From Trachythela sp. YZ-2020 (taxonomy: Eukaryota; Cnidaria; Anthozoa; Malacalcyonacea; Clavulariidae): 64,000 nt of DNA. Made by a program: the position numbers and the translations under genes. The notes under the pieces were generated by a model that was given only the letters and a program-made list of their open reading frames with translations, was not told the origin of the DNA and searched no databases. The stretch spans positions 9,151,501 to 9,215,500 of the forward strand of contig JADLSH010000393.1 in NCBI GenBank assembly GCA_016169945.1, given 5' to 3'. Below are positions 1 through 11,300 of this stretch, piece by piece (within the stretch, counting starts at the first letter, position 1; every line of letters begins with the position of its first letter).

Positions 1-560
1 AAGAAGATATGATTCTTAAAAATCGCAATAATTGCCAACTTGTGAGTTTCGCCCTCGTGCTAAGCTTCCGTAAAGACCCGTCGAATCTTCTACGTCACAA
101 AACGTCATAAAACTGAACATCCAAACATTGCTCAAATCCAAATCATTGTCGCATTAATATAGCTCGGTAAAGAGGTCTGGGAACAAATCACAAGAATAGG
201 GAGCTGCCTCGCGGCAGCAACTGATTACTGATATGTTTGGTGTGTATCGTGTGTCTTTATTATAATATGATAACATGACGTTGTGATTCGTGCCTAAATG
301 AGCCCGTGAAACGTGAAAGACACTCAAACGTGAAAGACCACTAGAAACGTGGCATGAATTTAGATCTTGGCGTAATGTGTAATGTACGTGTTATTAGGAC
401 TCGTGACTTGCGTGAAAATTGAATTTAACCATTGTTAATAGCTTGAAAAGCTTGTTTTCGAACTAATTCTTGTCGTACTCTTGTCTCTGCATGTTTTCTC
501 TTTGTCAAATTTCTGATACGTGATACTGACCTGAACAGATACGTGACGTACGCGTGAAAT
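1..560. other. No gene recognised
   Basis: I see no long reading frame, RNA gene or clear repeat here. The sequence is AT-rich, non-coding in appearance, and runs into a 15-bp minisatellite. Confidence 0.5.
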
Positions 561-614
561 TACGAAAAATCAGCGCGTGAAACGGGATCAAGAACCTCCC
601 TTTGCCACCCACAC

Positions 615-824
615 AAAACAGCCGAATACAAAACAGCCGAATACAAAACAGCCGAATACAAAACAGCTGAATACAAAACAGTCGAATACAAAACAGCCGA
701 ATACAAAACAGCCGAATACAAAACAGCCGAATACAAAACAGCCGAATACAAAACAGCCGAATACAAAACAGCCGAATACAAAACAGCCGAATACGATTTT
801 GCCGAATACGAAACAGCCGAATAG
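615..824. repeat. 15-bp minisatellite, 14 copies
   Basis: A tandem array of the unit AAAACAGCCGAATAC, almost uninterrupted, with a few point variants (CTG or GTC for GCC, and two degenerate units near 795-810). Because 15 is a multiple of three, it yields an open frame repeating N-T-K-Q-P on + and a matching open frame on -. Nothing else supports translation. The array lies inside a larger duplicated segment: the downstream sequence near 903-930 resembles that at 1268-1292. Confidence 0.9.
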
Positions 825-1059
825 AATATCAAATTACATCCCATCATGACAGAATTGTATAATTGCATCAAATTGAATGGCAAAATTAAATGGCATATTG
901 AATTTTGGCCGTGATCACCCTTCATAGGTGCCAACTCTCGATTTAGGCGCATGTTCCTTCCAAATCATCGACCATGTTTTTTTTTTATATATTCCAAATC
1001 ATCGACCAGTGAGTTCGACCATGAGTCTTGCGCGGCCGTGTATGCAAAAACGTCATGAC

Positions 1060-1230
1060 GACATGACGTAAGCATAATGAAATATAATGAAAGCAAACGA
1101 AGCAGCATAATGAAATACGAAACGGCATAATGAAATACGAACCGGCATAACAGAATGCAAAAACAGCATAATGAAATACGAAACGGCACATCGAAATGCA
1201 AAACAGTATAATAGAATACCAAGCAGTTTA
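1060..1230. repeat. Diverged ~19-20-bp tandem repeat
   Basis: About seven imperfect copies of a unit like GCATAATGAAATACGAAAC. It is followed by a block at 1268-1292 (TTTTGGCGGAAATCACCCC) that resembles the block following the first minisatellite (TTTTGGCCGTGATCACCC at 903). The two arrays therefore look like diverged copies of one larger repeated module with an internal minisatellite. Confidence 0.7.
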
Positions 1231-1309
1231 ACAAAATGCCTCTGTTAATTACATAATGTAAAGTGGGATTTTGGCGGAAATCACCCCTCATATCGCACGT
1301 CGTTTCTCC

Positions 1310-1634
1310 TGGGGGTCTACAAGTTTGCCCGGCTTACGTCACGTCCGTTTCAGGTTTCGAGTAGGGAAAGATGTCTAACTCTACGTATGTTCTCCTTACT
1401 GTCCAAGAAATTGATATCGCTTTTATTTGAAAGGACTTTGAAGCAAAGAATACATTTGTATTGCTCAAAGCTCGCCATGAATAGTGATTCATTTTTATGG
1501 CACCAAATTTACACAGACGCGCAGCTGCGCGCACCAGATAAATTTGAATAAATAGAAGCTAATTTACCCAAAACCTGAAACGGATGTGACGTAGGCCGGG
1601 CAAGCTATTCTTCGCTAATTCGTAGACCCCCACG
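1310..1634. mobile_element. Foldback (inverted-repeat) element
   Basis: The left end (1311-1376: GGGGGTCTAC, then TTTGCCCGGCTTACGTCAC and CCGTTTCAGGTTT) is matched in reverse complement by the right end (1563-1632). The right arm carries about 12 extra bases. The interior of about 190 bp has no recognisable coding. A second partial copy of the left end (GTTTCTGCTGGGGGCCTAC) follows near 1641-1659. I see no convincing target-site duplication. A non-autonomous element or remnant is the likely reading. Confidence 0.55.
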
Positions 1635-1723
1635 AAACGTGTTTCTGCTGGGGGCCTACGCGTATAGGCTTTCATGAGCCGTTTATCGGCTATTTTAACA
1701 GCCCAAAATAACCTGCTGATCGA

Positions 1724-2137
1724 TTGGTCAAAACAACATTAAATGTCTTATTGCAAGGAGACAAAATGTACTTAAAAGCACTAGATAATAGCTTAATTAT
1801 CCTAGACCCAGGTGCAGAATTTTTGTCTATAGATCACTTACCAACAGTTGTCAGTGTTTCATGTGGTAAGAACATGTTTTCTTACGAGATCTGTGGATCT
1901 GTAATATCGCCTGTACAGGCAAAAACAGCTGCATTATCTGTGATGGCGACAAATAGTGATCTACCTGTTGTTGTAGAGTCGGCTGAGGCACTAAAAGGCA
2001 TTGGTTTGCCCGTTGAGGAAAGCGCAATCGGACATCCATCAAACCAAGGCGCCTTCGAAAATTGGCTACGAAGATTGATTTCCGAACGCCGAAGATATTC
2101 CCGCGGATTTTGTGGAATTCGTGTGCAAACAATATGA
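1724..2137 (+). CDS. Unrecognised 137-aa reading frame, doubtful
   Basis: The frame encodes 137 residues from ATG to TGA. I recognise no family, signal peptide, transmembrane segment or motif. Its last ~40 codons (from about 2015) form the left arm of a 150-bp inverted repeat whose right arm is at 2574-2739, so the C-terminal end is repeat sequence. It may be a remnant of a mobile element's gene, or a chance open frame. I would not treat it as a real gene without transcript support. Confidence 0.2.
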   Translation: MVKTTLNVLLQGDKMYLKALDNSLIILDPGAEFLSIDHLPTVVSVSCGKNMFSYEICGSVISPVQAKTAALSVMATNSDLPVVVESAEALKGIGLPVEESAIGHPSNQGAFENWLRRLISERRRYSRGFCGIRVQTI

Positions 2138-2739
2138 GTTTGTGATATAAAAGTCTTAAAAGAAAATGGCTGGGTAGGTCGGTAAGTACAGTGCGTCGAA
2201 TAAGACTATTTGATTCAACGTTATATCTGAGGCATTTTTGTATAAAGTAGGAACTGTTGACAGATTAATTGCCATTAGCCTGATTAGGTAGACTAAAATA
2301 AAAAATGCATGTCTCATCTGCACAGTCTTTAACACCCCCATGTATGTACAGTCTTTAACACCCCTCTGTACCCTCCATTTGCAGATTGTCATTATCAACC
2401 AGTATTTATATATTGAAGGACATAACCTTTTAAATTAATAAACCTTATATATATTTAATGATATATTGAACATGCTTTTAGTTTATTACTAACATCATTT
2501 TTCTACTTTGTGAGAAGAATGACGATTTCTTGAGATGTTGTTCTGTTAATAAATTTTTAAGGGAAGAATCACCAGACTGTTTAGAGAAATTTTCTTTTAA
2601 GACTTATATCACAAACTCATATTATTTACACACGAATTCCACAAAACCCACGGGAATATCTTCGGCGTTCGGAAATCAATCTTCGTAGTCAATTTCCGAA
2701 GGCACCTTGGTTTGACGGATGTCCGATTGCGCTTTCCTC
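2015..2739. mobile_element. Inverted-repeat element, ~150-bp arms
   Basis: The left arm, 2015 to about 2166 (starting GAGGAAAGCGCAATCGGACA), returns in reverse complement at about 2574-2739. Shared blocks include GGACATCC, AACCAAGG, GATTTCCGAACGCCGAAG, GTTTGTGATATAA and GTCTTAAAAGAAAAT. Differences are mostly substitutions and small indels, including a short missing stretch in the right arm. The centre (~400 bp) is non-coding. The pattern fits a foldback DNA element or two inverted copies of one repeat. Confidence 0.7.
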
Positions 2740-3157
2740 CCAAGGTGGTCACTTAGGAGAGCTTCAATGCGCATGCACATGATGTTAAATACTGATGACA
2801 CCTCATCGAATGTATAACTGATCATGGCATTTTGTTGACAGTATACTATATATATAGACTATATGTATTAAAAATAGATAAATGAGAGGCTTTGGCCTTT
2901 GGACAATATTTCAGTAGAGGCCTTTGCTGCTTTTCACTGTTAATATTAATAACTTGTCAATGAGCCCAAACAACATAATTTTATAGTAGTGGTTGTCTCT
3001 GGCCTATGGCCGAGGATGTTTACTTGAAAGTTGTCCGTTTCATTGTTTCAATGGGCTATAAAAAGATCGAAAACATTATATGGCAGAGGCTTCCCCACTT
3101 TCCTTCTTCCCTTCATTCTTTGCGCGCTCCCCTTATTCTCTCAAAACGTCGTGTTAA

Positions 3158-3304
3158 AGCTCTTTTCCACTCATCGCAAAACCAACTCGCAAACTCGCTG
3201 CGAGTTCTTGTATGTAATTAAAATAAACTGTCGAGCATTGTGATTGGATGAAAGTACTCGCAGCGAGCTTGCGAGTTGGTTTTTGCGACGAATGGAAAAG
3301 AGCC
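3158..3304. mobile_element. TTAA-flanked MITE, 147 bp
   Basis: Terminal inverted repeats of about 48 bp begin with (A/G)GCTCTTTTCCAYTCRTCGC and contain CCAACTCGCAA and CTCGCTGCGAG. Both ends abut TTAA (3154-3157 and 3305-3308). TTAA duplication is the hallmark of piggyBac and some related superfamilies, so this is probably a non-autonomous element of that kind. The internal spacer is only about 50 bp. Confidence 0.75.
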
Positions 3305-3352
3305 TTAAGACTATACTAAAACTAATGCTCGCAAGCCTCTGCGGAGGAGAGT

Positions 3353-3445
3353 GGAATACTAAAAGCCATAATCTCTAAGACTCGGAATACTAAAAGCCGG
3401 AATCTCTAAAACCCGGAATACTAAAAGCCAGAATCTCTAAAAAGC
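3353..3445. repeat. 31-bp tandem repeat, three copies
   Basis: Units start at 3353, 3384 and 3415 with GGAATACTAAAAGCC followed by a variant of RRAATCTCTAARAC. Copies differ at a few positions. Confidence 0.8.
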
Positions 3446-4270
3446 CATTCCGGCTATATTGAATTTCTATATTCAGAAACAATTTGCGCAAAATCCATTC
3501 ATGCTATTGCTTAGAAATTATAGACTATGTTGTATAGATTTTCTCGCCCATTTTAGCGATATGAATGAATTAATGTTTTTTTCATATACCTCATTCCTCC
3601 AATTTCATGATGGCCGTTATATGAAATAGCTATATGCAGTCTCTTCTGGCAATTTTCAATCACATCAAAACTAGCATTACCATGCAGTTGCATTGCAAGA
3701 TGAATAATGATATGCTATGTCATGAGACTTTGACGAAACACATAAAACAAGATTTTTGAAATGTTTAAACTTGAGGGTTCAGCACTAATCAGCGTTGGTC
3801 GCTTTGTAAGCATCAATGAAAACCAACCCAGCCAGTTGTTAGAGTTTTTGAAATTTTGTTTATTTAATAAAAATGCTACATGCGAGTATTTGACGAGAAA
3901 GCAGTACTGGCAAGTGTTTGATGATTTAAAAGCCAATTCACATGACAGATTTTTTGGATTGTGACGTAGTTTGAGGAAGATGAGCCTGCAGCCTTATTTC
4001 ATTTTATTTTCATTTGGAGCATTATATGACCTTTGTCTTACGCATTTCTTCAGTAAATAACTATATATTACGATGTATAATTTGCTTTTACAAAAGTTTA
4101 ACAGTTTTGTAACTTATTGCTTGTTTCGGGGTCACATGCATATACTTATATCTATTCTAGAAATATGTTGGTGACAGGTTAATAACTACTGTTGAAAATA
4201 ATTATGTATTCCTAGTAACAAAATTGATATCATTTATCAGAAGAATGCGACGATATGATTCATCTTCCAA
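3446..4270. other. No gene recognised upstream of the GPCR
   Basis: Only short open frames (for example 3761-3964) with no recognisable family. A pyrimidine-rich tract ending in TTTTTAG at about 4273-4281, shortly before the GPCR start codon, resembles a splice acceptor. A 5' UTR intron may therefore lie in this interval. Confidence 0.4.
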
Positions 4271-4306
4271 CATTTTATTTTTAGTTTCCAACTAAACATT
4301 CTGGCG

Positions 4307-5281
4307 ATGAACAACACAACTAATCCGTTTGAATTCCCATCAGAAATCGCCATCTTGGTTATTGGTATCCTTGGTGTAATTACAAATGGAATTTTATTAA
4401 TAGTTATGCTTTTGGATCCTTTGAAATGCTTCCGACGACCGAGCATGTACTTTGTTATAAGTTTGGCATTTTCAGATTTATCTACTGGTATAACATCGTG
4501 TCTGTTTGCTGTGCAGAAACATATTACATCAAAGTATTTCAGTATGATTCTTCACACTGTGATATGGGCTAGCGTTGAAAATTCCTTCATCACAATATTA
4601 CTAATGTCAATTGAACGTCTCATTGTGATTCGATATCCAATGAAAGCGAAAAGTATTATCACTACAAGACGTATATTCATAGCTATAGCAGTCACGTGGT
4701 CTGTCTCAACAGTACTTGGTGCTGGTGTGAATTTTCAACCAAGTGCACGTTCTAAAGACTACGTCATGTTTGGAATTCTCATTGAATGTTTCCTTATTAT
4801 CCTTGTCATGCTGGGCATATACTTCCGAATGATCTTTTTATTAAAGAAATCATCAAAATTGTTTCGTGACAACAAGTTTACCCGTCATAGCAGCTGTAAT
4901 GCGGGAACGAAACCTAAAGATATTAGGTACCAACGAAATCTTAATATGGTGGTATTCTATCTTGCGCTGGTTCTTATCATCACCGTGTTACCTCACTTAA
5001 TACTTGGACAAGTATACTTGGGCTATAAACTATTTTACCCAGAACGTCCTCAGCCACTTAGCCTTCAGTATGCTCCATATATAACATTTCCAGTCGAGTT
5101 GTTGAATTTTGTCCTAAATTCCGTGATCTATGCGTACAGATTACCTCAGTTTCGAGCCTCATTGTGTTATTATTTCAGAAAAAAGTCGGGCAATAGACGT
5201 CGTGAAGGATCTATTTCGCTCTTCAGTCGACGTAGAGATTCATCAAAACGGAACCACAGTAGTGATGACACTATGATATAA
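4307..5281 (+). CDS. Class A (rhodopsin-like) GPCR, single coding exon
   Basis: A 324-residue seven-transmembrane receptor, presumably at the plasma membrane and G-protein coupled; ligand unknown. Class A landmarks: N27 in helix 1 (TNG), L-A-F-S-D57 in helix 2, E103-R104-L105 at the end of helix 3 in place of D/E-R-Y, W131 in helix 4, P229 in helix 6, and N271-S-V-I-Y275 in helix 7 in place of N-P-x-x-Y. Two N-glycosylation sequons lie in the first five residues. The C-tail is rich in Arg and Ser. The usual Cys at the top of helix 3 and its extracellular partner are not seen. Many cnidarian class A receptors are intronless. An acceptor-like tract just upstream suggests a 5' UTR intron. An AATAAA overlaps the stop codon. 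Confidence 0.9.
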   Translation: MNNTTNPFEFPSEIAILVIGILGVITNGILLIVMLLDPLKCFRRPSMYFVISLAFSDLSTGITSCLFAVQKHITSKYFSMILHTVIWASVENSFITILLMSIERLIVIRYPMKAKSIITTRRIFIAIAVTWSVSTVLGAGVNFQPSARSKDYVMFGILIECFLIILVMLGIYFRMIFLLKKSSKLFRDNKFTRHSSCNAGTKPKDIRYQRNLNMVVFYLALVLIITVLPHLILGQVYLGYKLFYPERPQPLSLQYAPYITFPVELLNFVLNSVIYAYRLPQFRASLCYYFRKKSGNRRREGSISLFSRRRDSSKRNHSSDDTMI

Positions 5282-5796
5282 TAAAACTTCTATTTTCCAC
5301 ACAACAATGGAAAAAGTAGTAAGCATTAAATTAAAGATGAATATAAGTTGGTGAAGTCAATTAAAGCTGGTCAAAAGATGACAATTGAGTTTTATTACGG
5401 AGCTCAAATTATTGAATCTTAGACTAGCGATTGATAAAGTTAAGAACAATTTCCCCCTAATAGTTAGAAAGATAACAACAGCTCTTTTTGATTACCACAG
5501 TTGTTTCTGAACGTAAGTGTGTTAAAATTACATACAGTGAACAATGTTTTCTTGATGGCGACCGCACTAGGCCATGTTTCCTGGTATATGTAATATGCCA
5601 ATGCATGGTAAAATTGATTTGGCATAATTTATCTGCTTGTGTTAAATAAGTATTACCATGACTCACTGAAGGGCAAAATGCATGTCTAACTCTTAGAAAC
5701 TATTTTAAAGATCTGTCATATAGATCGCCTTCTAGTTCATATTAAGCTGTCCAGTCATACAATGACTTATTTGACGTTAGAGAGGATTGTGTGTTT

Positions 5797-5885
5797 AGGC
5801 CTTATTACTTGTACCGTCTAGGCCTTATTACTTGTAACGTTTCACAGGACTCCATTTAAACCACAGGACTCCATTTAAACTAGCC
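5797..5885. repeat. Two adjacent micro-duplications
   Basis: TAGGCCTTATTACTTGTA occurs twice (about 5797 and 5819), and CACAGGACTCCATTTAAAC occurs twice in tandem right after it. Next comes a short AAATG run near 5920-5945 at the edge of a LINE fragment. Confidence 0.75.
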
Positions 5886-5949
5886 TTAGCTAAACTGGAT
5901 GTTCCTGTTAAAATATTGAGTAAATGAAATGAAATGAAATGAAAATGAA

Positions 5950-6337
5950 ACAACTGAGAAACTCTAAACGTTTAAGTCTATACATGGAATGGCTCCGGAC
6001 TATATTAGTAACTTAATTACTATTAGGCAGCCGGCAAGTTATTGTCTGCGTTCTTGCACTAGTACTGTTCTACTTTATCCTAAAGGCAAGATGTTTAGTA
6101 CATTCGGTGATCGTTATTTTAGTGTAGCGGCACCAAAACTCTGGAATGCCCTTCCAGCAACAATGCGGGACATATCTTTAATTAGTACTTTTAAATCTAG
6201 CCTGAAGACATATCTTTTTAAATTAGCATTTTACTAATGTTTATATATATATAGAATTTCAATATGTATGTACTGCGCTTTTGATCATTTTTACGTTAAA
6301 AAGCGCATTATAAATTAATAAATTATTATTATTATTG
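5950..6337 (+). pseudogene. LINE 3' end (C-terminal reverse transcriptase fragment)
   Basis: The open frame up to 6237 encodes the C-terminal tail typical of CR1/L2-like non-LTR polyproteins: M-A-P-D-Y-I-S, then Y-x-L-R-S, F-G-D-R-Y-F-S-V-A-A-P-K-L-W-N-A-L-P and F-K-S-S-L-K-T-Y-L-F. A 3' UTR with GCGC(T)-rich ends and an AT/ATT-rich tail to about 6337 follows. No catalytic domain remains, so this is a 5'-truncated dead copy. It sits between the GPCR and the 3' end of protease gene A. Confidence 0.85.
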
Positions 6338-6545
6338 TTAAACGTTCGTGATACACACTCCCCGGAAATTATTACATAATCATAATTATTATATGTTTTC
6401 AATATTGTTCGGAGAGAATGATATCACCTACTCAGCCAATAGACCAGTCTAGATTCCGTATACCACACCTGCCCATAGATCACGCCTGACCATGCTCGAA
6501 CCCTTACTTAATTTACTTTATCCCTGGGCCGGAATGAATCATGTG

Positions 6546-8274
6546 TTATTGAAATGGAATTGAGTTAAAAATAGGTTTAAATCCATTATTCTTCATGTGG
6601 TCTTCAATGTTAGGATGATATGGTGTAACGACTTTCTTCATTCGTTCAAATGGGAAACCATGTGATGTATTTCTAAAATTTGCTATCACACCATTACTTG
6701 TTAAGATACCACATGTATCGACATCATTCGATATCTTCATGTAGCCCTTTCTACCCCAATATGGACCCCACGAGTTCTTAATTATCCAGTAGTTTGAACC
6801 GTAGGGTTGTTTTCCATAACCAACTATCATTAGTGAATGTTGCCTAGCGTCATCTAAAGGAACAAAAACAAATGATTAAGTGTTAATATGTTTTCACTGT
6901 ACCTTTCTCTAGCAGCCCTTTATTCTGTATAGATTTTTTTGGCATCTCGTTCGATAGGACTAATAGTAGAAGGTGTTTTGTAGATGGAATATTCGAACGA
7001 AAGTTTATATACATTTTTAGACCTAACCAGGAGCAGTTGCGAACAATTCACTTTATTCTGTCTCTTTAGGAATACTGTTATGAAAATGGTAAAATTTTCT
7101 GAAAAGTCTTCATATTAACATCGGAAGCTAGTAGAATGAATCAATATCATATTCAATTTACCGAAATAGATTGGGTTAGAATGGATTCTCGATATCGACT
7201 ATCGATCGGTCATAATGACGTAGTTTATGACTGAACCACCTGAAAAAGATAAATGTTTTACAGATAGTTTAGACTCAAATTACGGCAGCTTATCTTAAGA
7301 CCTACCACAATCAAAATCATCGTACACTCCATCTCTGTAAAACTTGAATGATTTTGGCGCTGAATTTATTCCAACAGAGACAGGACCATAAGTTGCTAAG
7401 GTCACCTTCATTGCAGTTTTGTTTGCTTTCATTACGTCACCAAAGCTGGTAGGGTGGAGGATTGTGCAATTGTCGCTTGGTCCACAATGGCATAGCCCTT
7501 CCTGCAGCAAAAATTAACGGGTCATTTAGCTGGTAAAATTCATTCGTTTCTAGTGTACTGAGTGGTATGTATGACAAGATAATGTAAGAACAGTTAAAGC
7601 TTCGCCTAAAATGCCTTTCTTTGGACACTTGGGCTACACAAAAAGTCAAATTCTTAAGAAAAACTTTCATAAAATTCCCAATTAGTTCCTGAATAAACTC
7701 TTAGAATAACATCTTTGTTAAGATATGAATGCGATTTCCCTACGTCTCCTACGGCCAAGCGAATTCATAACTGTACCAAAAAACTCCACCTGTTCACACG
7801 GTCTCAAATTCATAACAGTCCTGTAGAACCGTGTCAGTTTTCTTACGGTTCTTAATTTGGCTAAAAAGTGGACTTAACATTTCAATAACTGGCAGCATTA
7901 TTCATTTTCGTGGTTTTCTGTTCTTCATGACGCTTACCAGTTTCACTTCACCATGGTTTCTACAATTTTGCAAAATACCTACTATTATCGAATGGCCATT
8001 CGAAAGGTGACCAGATTTGAAATATTGTACCACGAACGTTATTCTTTATTGCAACTTGGAATTATGATGCATGACTTATCAACCTTCCTTAATTTTGTTT
8101 GTATACCGCACTTCCCAGTTATGTCGCCACTTAGTAATTATCTTATATATACCCTATTAAAACTAATTAAGTGTCATTTAAGCTGCGCATTAAGGCGCCA
8201 CTGCCACAGTTACCTACACACACTGATCTAATATTAGATCAGTGCCTACACACGACACGTTTCCAATCCACGTG

Positions 8275-8311
<37 letters not shown>

Positions 8312-11300
8312 GAGAAGGTTAATTAACAATGAAATATGCCAGTTTAGCTTTTGCTAATCTTCCACTGGTCCTTCTAAAATTAACTATATATAACTAAATA
8401 TCTTTACATGTATGAAGTACAATTTACATTTCTATACATATTTACATAAATAACTTATCTAGGTAGCTATAACTAATTATATAATTAACAGTACATAATT
8501 TATATAAACGCCTAAGAGTCATTTTTGAACATATCTAAAAACCATTCATGAGCTTTACACTTGAACGTTGGAAATGAACTGGAAGATCTTATAACCGGTG
8601 GTAACATATTATAAAAATATGCTCCAGTGTACTGAAGTCCACTCCTTGTGATTGTTAATTTGTGGTTTGGCACCCACAATTCCATATTTGCAGTGCTTCT
8701 GGTATATGTCGCTGGGAGCCTGGGAAACCGTTGACACTGGTTTGAACATATCACTTAAATAGTCTGGAGCCAAATTATTTAAAGATTTATAGACTAGGCA
8801 AACTGCCATATACATAACTCTATACTTTATTGGTAAAATATTCGACTGTTCGAAAAGTGGTTTAGATGGTGAAAGTTTAGATTTATCGTAAATTAGTCTT
8901 AAAATAAGTTTTTGTAGTTTATATATTCTTGATGTGTGCGGTGATTGTCCCCAAACATTACAACAATAATCCATTCTTGGTTGATTAAGTCGCGACTTAC
9001 TAGAATTTGACCATTTATACGAGTGTGTTCGCGTCTTATGTAAGACTCGTCTTATGTAAGTCGCGACTTATTTTCTCCCGTATAAATGGCCCTAGCATGT
9101 CACTATAATATTTGTCTATATAATTTTTGGCATTATTATGCTCAGTTAAAGCAGTGTGACTGAAGTACAGCAAACGTTTCGTCTTAACTCAAGACATCTT
9201 CAGACTAACAGTAAAATTACAATGACAAAGTTTATGAATAAATTTAAGTAACTATGTTACAAGGTATTAAATTACAGACACAGAAAACAAGGAAATGAGA
9301 GTGGGGCGGAAATCAGAGTAGGAAAAAAGGGACAGAACTGCCTTGTTTGTTTAAGGAAGGTTTGGATTTGGAAATTAAAAGACTTTCGCGAGTTAGAAGT
9401 TCATCTGGGTTGGTGCAGGAGAGAATTTTGAAGTCATCAGTGGAAGCAGTGTGGTCGGTGGTATTGAGGCGCGAAAGATGTTTGTGAGTGGAATTTATTT
9501 CGTATAAAACTTGTACTGTTTGACATCTTCATAGCGTCTTTTCGGCAATTTCACCGTGACGTCATCAAGTATACATTAGCTATTAGGGAGCTTTAAGGAA
9601 GCGACGTTTTTGACAACATGGACGTCACGCGTACAAAATTGAGCCGTTATAGATGGCAACAACCGTTCTGGCTTAAAATAGGAGCTATGCCTACGAGTAC
9701 GACTACGAGTACTCTCGTATTCGTAGTCGTACTCGTAGTCATAGCTAAAGCTCCCTACTGACGAACGTGGAACTGCATTGATTGCCGTTCTTGATTTCCA
9801 GCACGAACTGCTGACGCCATAATAAACGGTGTAATTGTGTACGCGCGAGTCCGTGCTCTCCATATTACCATGCAAATATGACAAATATCATCCCCCAGTT
9901 AAAGCAGCTTAAACCTTCCGAGTAAACGCCTAGGTCTATAGGCTGCTACAGCACTATAAATTATATCATCACGAAATTAATTACAAAAATATTCACTACA
10001 TTTTTGAGATTATTAACAATATCTATGTTATATTCTAACTTATCTTACTTGTGCTAAATATCGTCCATAGCTTTCATGAGTTGCAATGCCATTTCTTATC
10101 ACCCATTTCATTGCTTTCCAGGGCCAACCACCACGACAACCATAATTTTTAAACCCATATGTACAATCTACCAACATCTGAGCTGAAAATTCGATGTCTT
10201 TTCCAGTCTACGGTACAAAATATTGAATCTTCAATTTAGTTATGACCTGCACACGTAAACATTTTGTCTTCCTAGCTGATATGTCAGCATATGAAAGTAC
10301 AGATAAATTCCTCAATCAACAATTTCAACTTTATCGATCGTGATAAATTTCTCTCAATACTCGTCTTGCAAGTGTCAAAATTCACTCTTTCTAGTATCTC
10401 ATTGATTGAAAGTTTATCACGCGAAAACACGGGCAAAAATTATGTTGCGGTGACAATAAAAATGCATGGAAGTTATACGTGAAATGTAGCCAATTGGCGG
10501 TATCATGGGACTGCCCGCAGATTATACGTGAAATGCGACTTTGTAAATAACTTATTGAATTGAATTTTTTATACCTAAATTTTTGTGTTGTGTTCTTTAG
10601 ACTTTAAAAGCTAGTTCAAGAATAAACACGTCTTACTTGTCTTTTTTCTTTGACACTTGGTATGGTAATAACGCATTACTGACTACTGTGACCTCGGGAA
10701 AGCAGAATGTTTTGTGATGCACAAAACATACAGTTTCCCTCGGTCTACGTAAAAAACTCACAGCTATTTTATAAGCTCCTTCTAACATTCCTGCTGTGGA
10801 AAACGCCCAACATGAGCCACACATTGATTGTCCTCTTATTGGGGAGATAACACCTTATGAAAGAAATATCGTGACGTTTATAATATGTTTTTCCGAACGC
10901 AACCACACTTTCTACGTTAACGAGTGATGTTGCTTTTTAATTGATACACGCTGCCACACAAGGTAATAATTATATCGAACGCGCGAAAACTGACCCCCTG
11001 CAATCGTATAATATACAGTATTCATTGGTCAGTACATATATTTATTTGTAATACTTACAAAAAATCAGCTAAATAATATTCCCAGCCATAAAATTAATTC
11101 ACAGTAAATTCTGCATACTGGCAGCGAACTATATCCATAAAAATGCCAATATACTATATTTAGAACTAAAGGAATAATAATTATTTTTCTAAAACTTTCA
11201 TCTTCGTTCATTATTAAGTTTAAATCAAAATTAATTTCAGGATTTTCAAAGGTTTCATTTAATTTATTAGCAACGTTTCGGACAGTTTTACTGTCCATCT

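Noticed and set aside
577..849. Possible N-T-K-Q-P repeat protein
   Set aside because: The whole frame is the 15-bp minisatellite; there is no conserved start context, domain or flanking coding signal.
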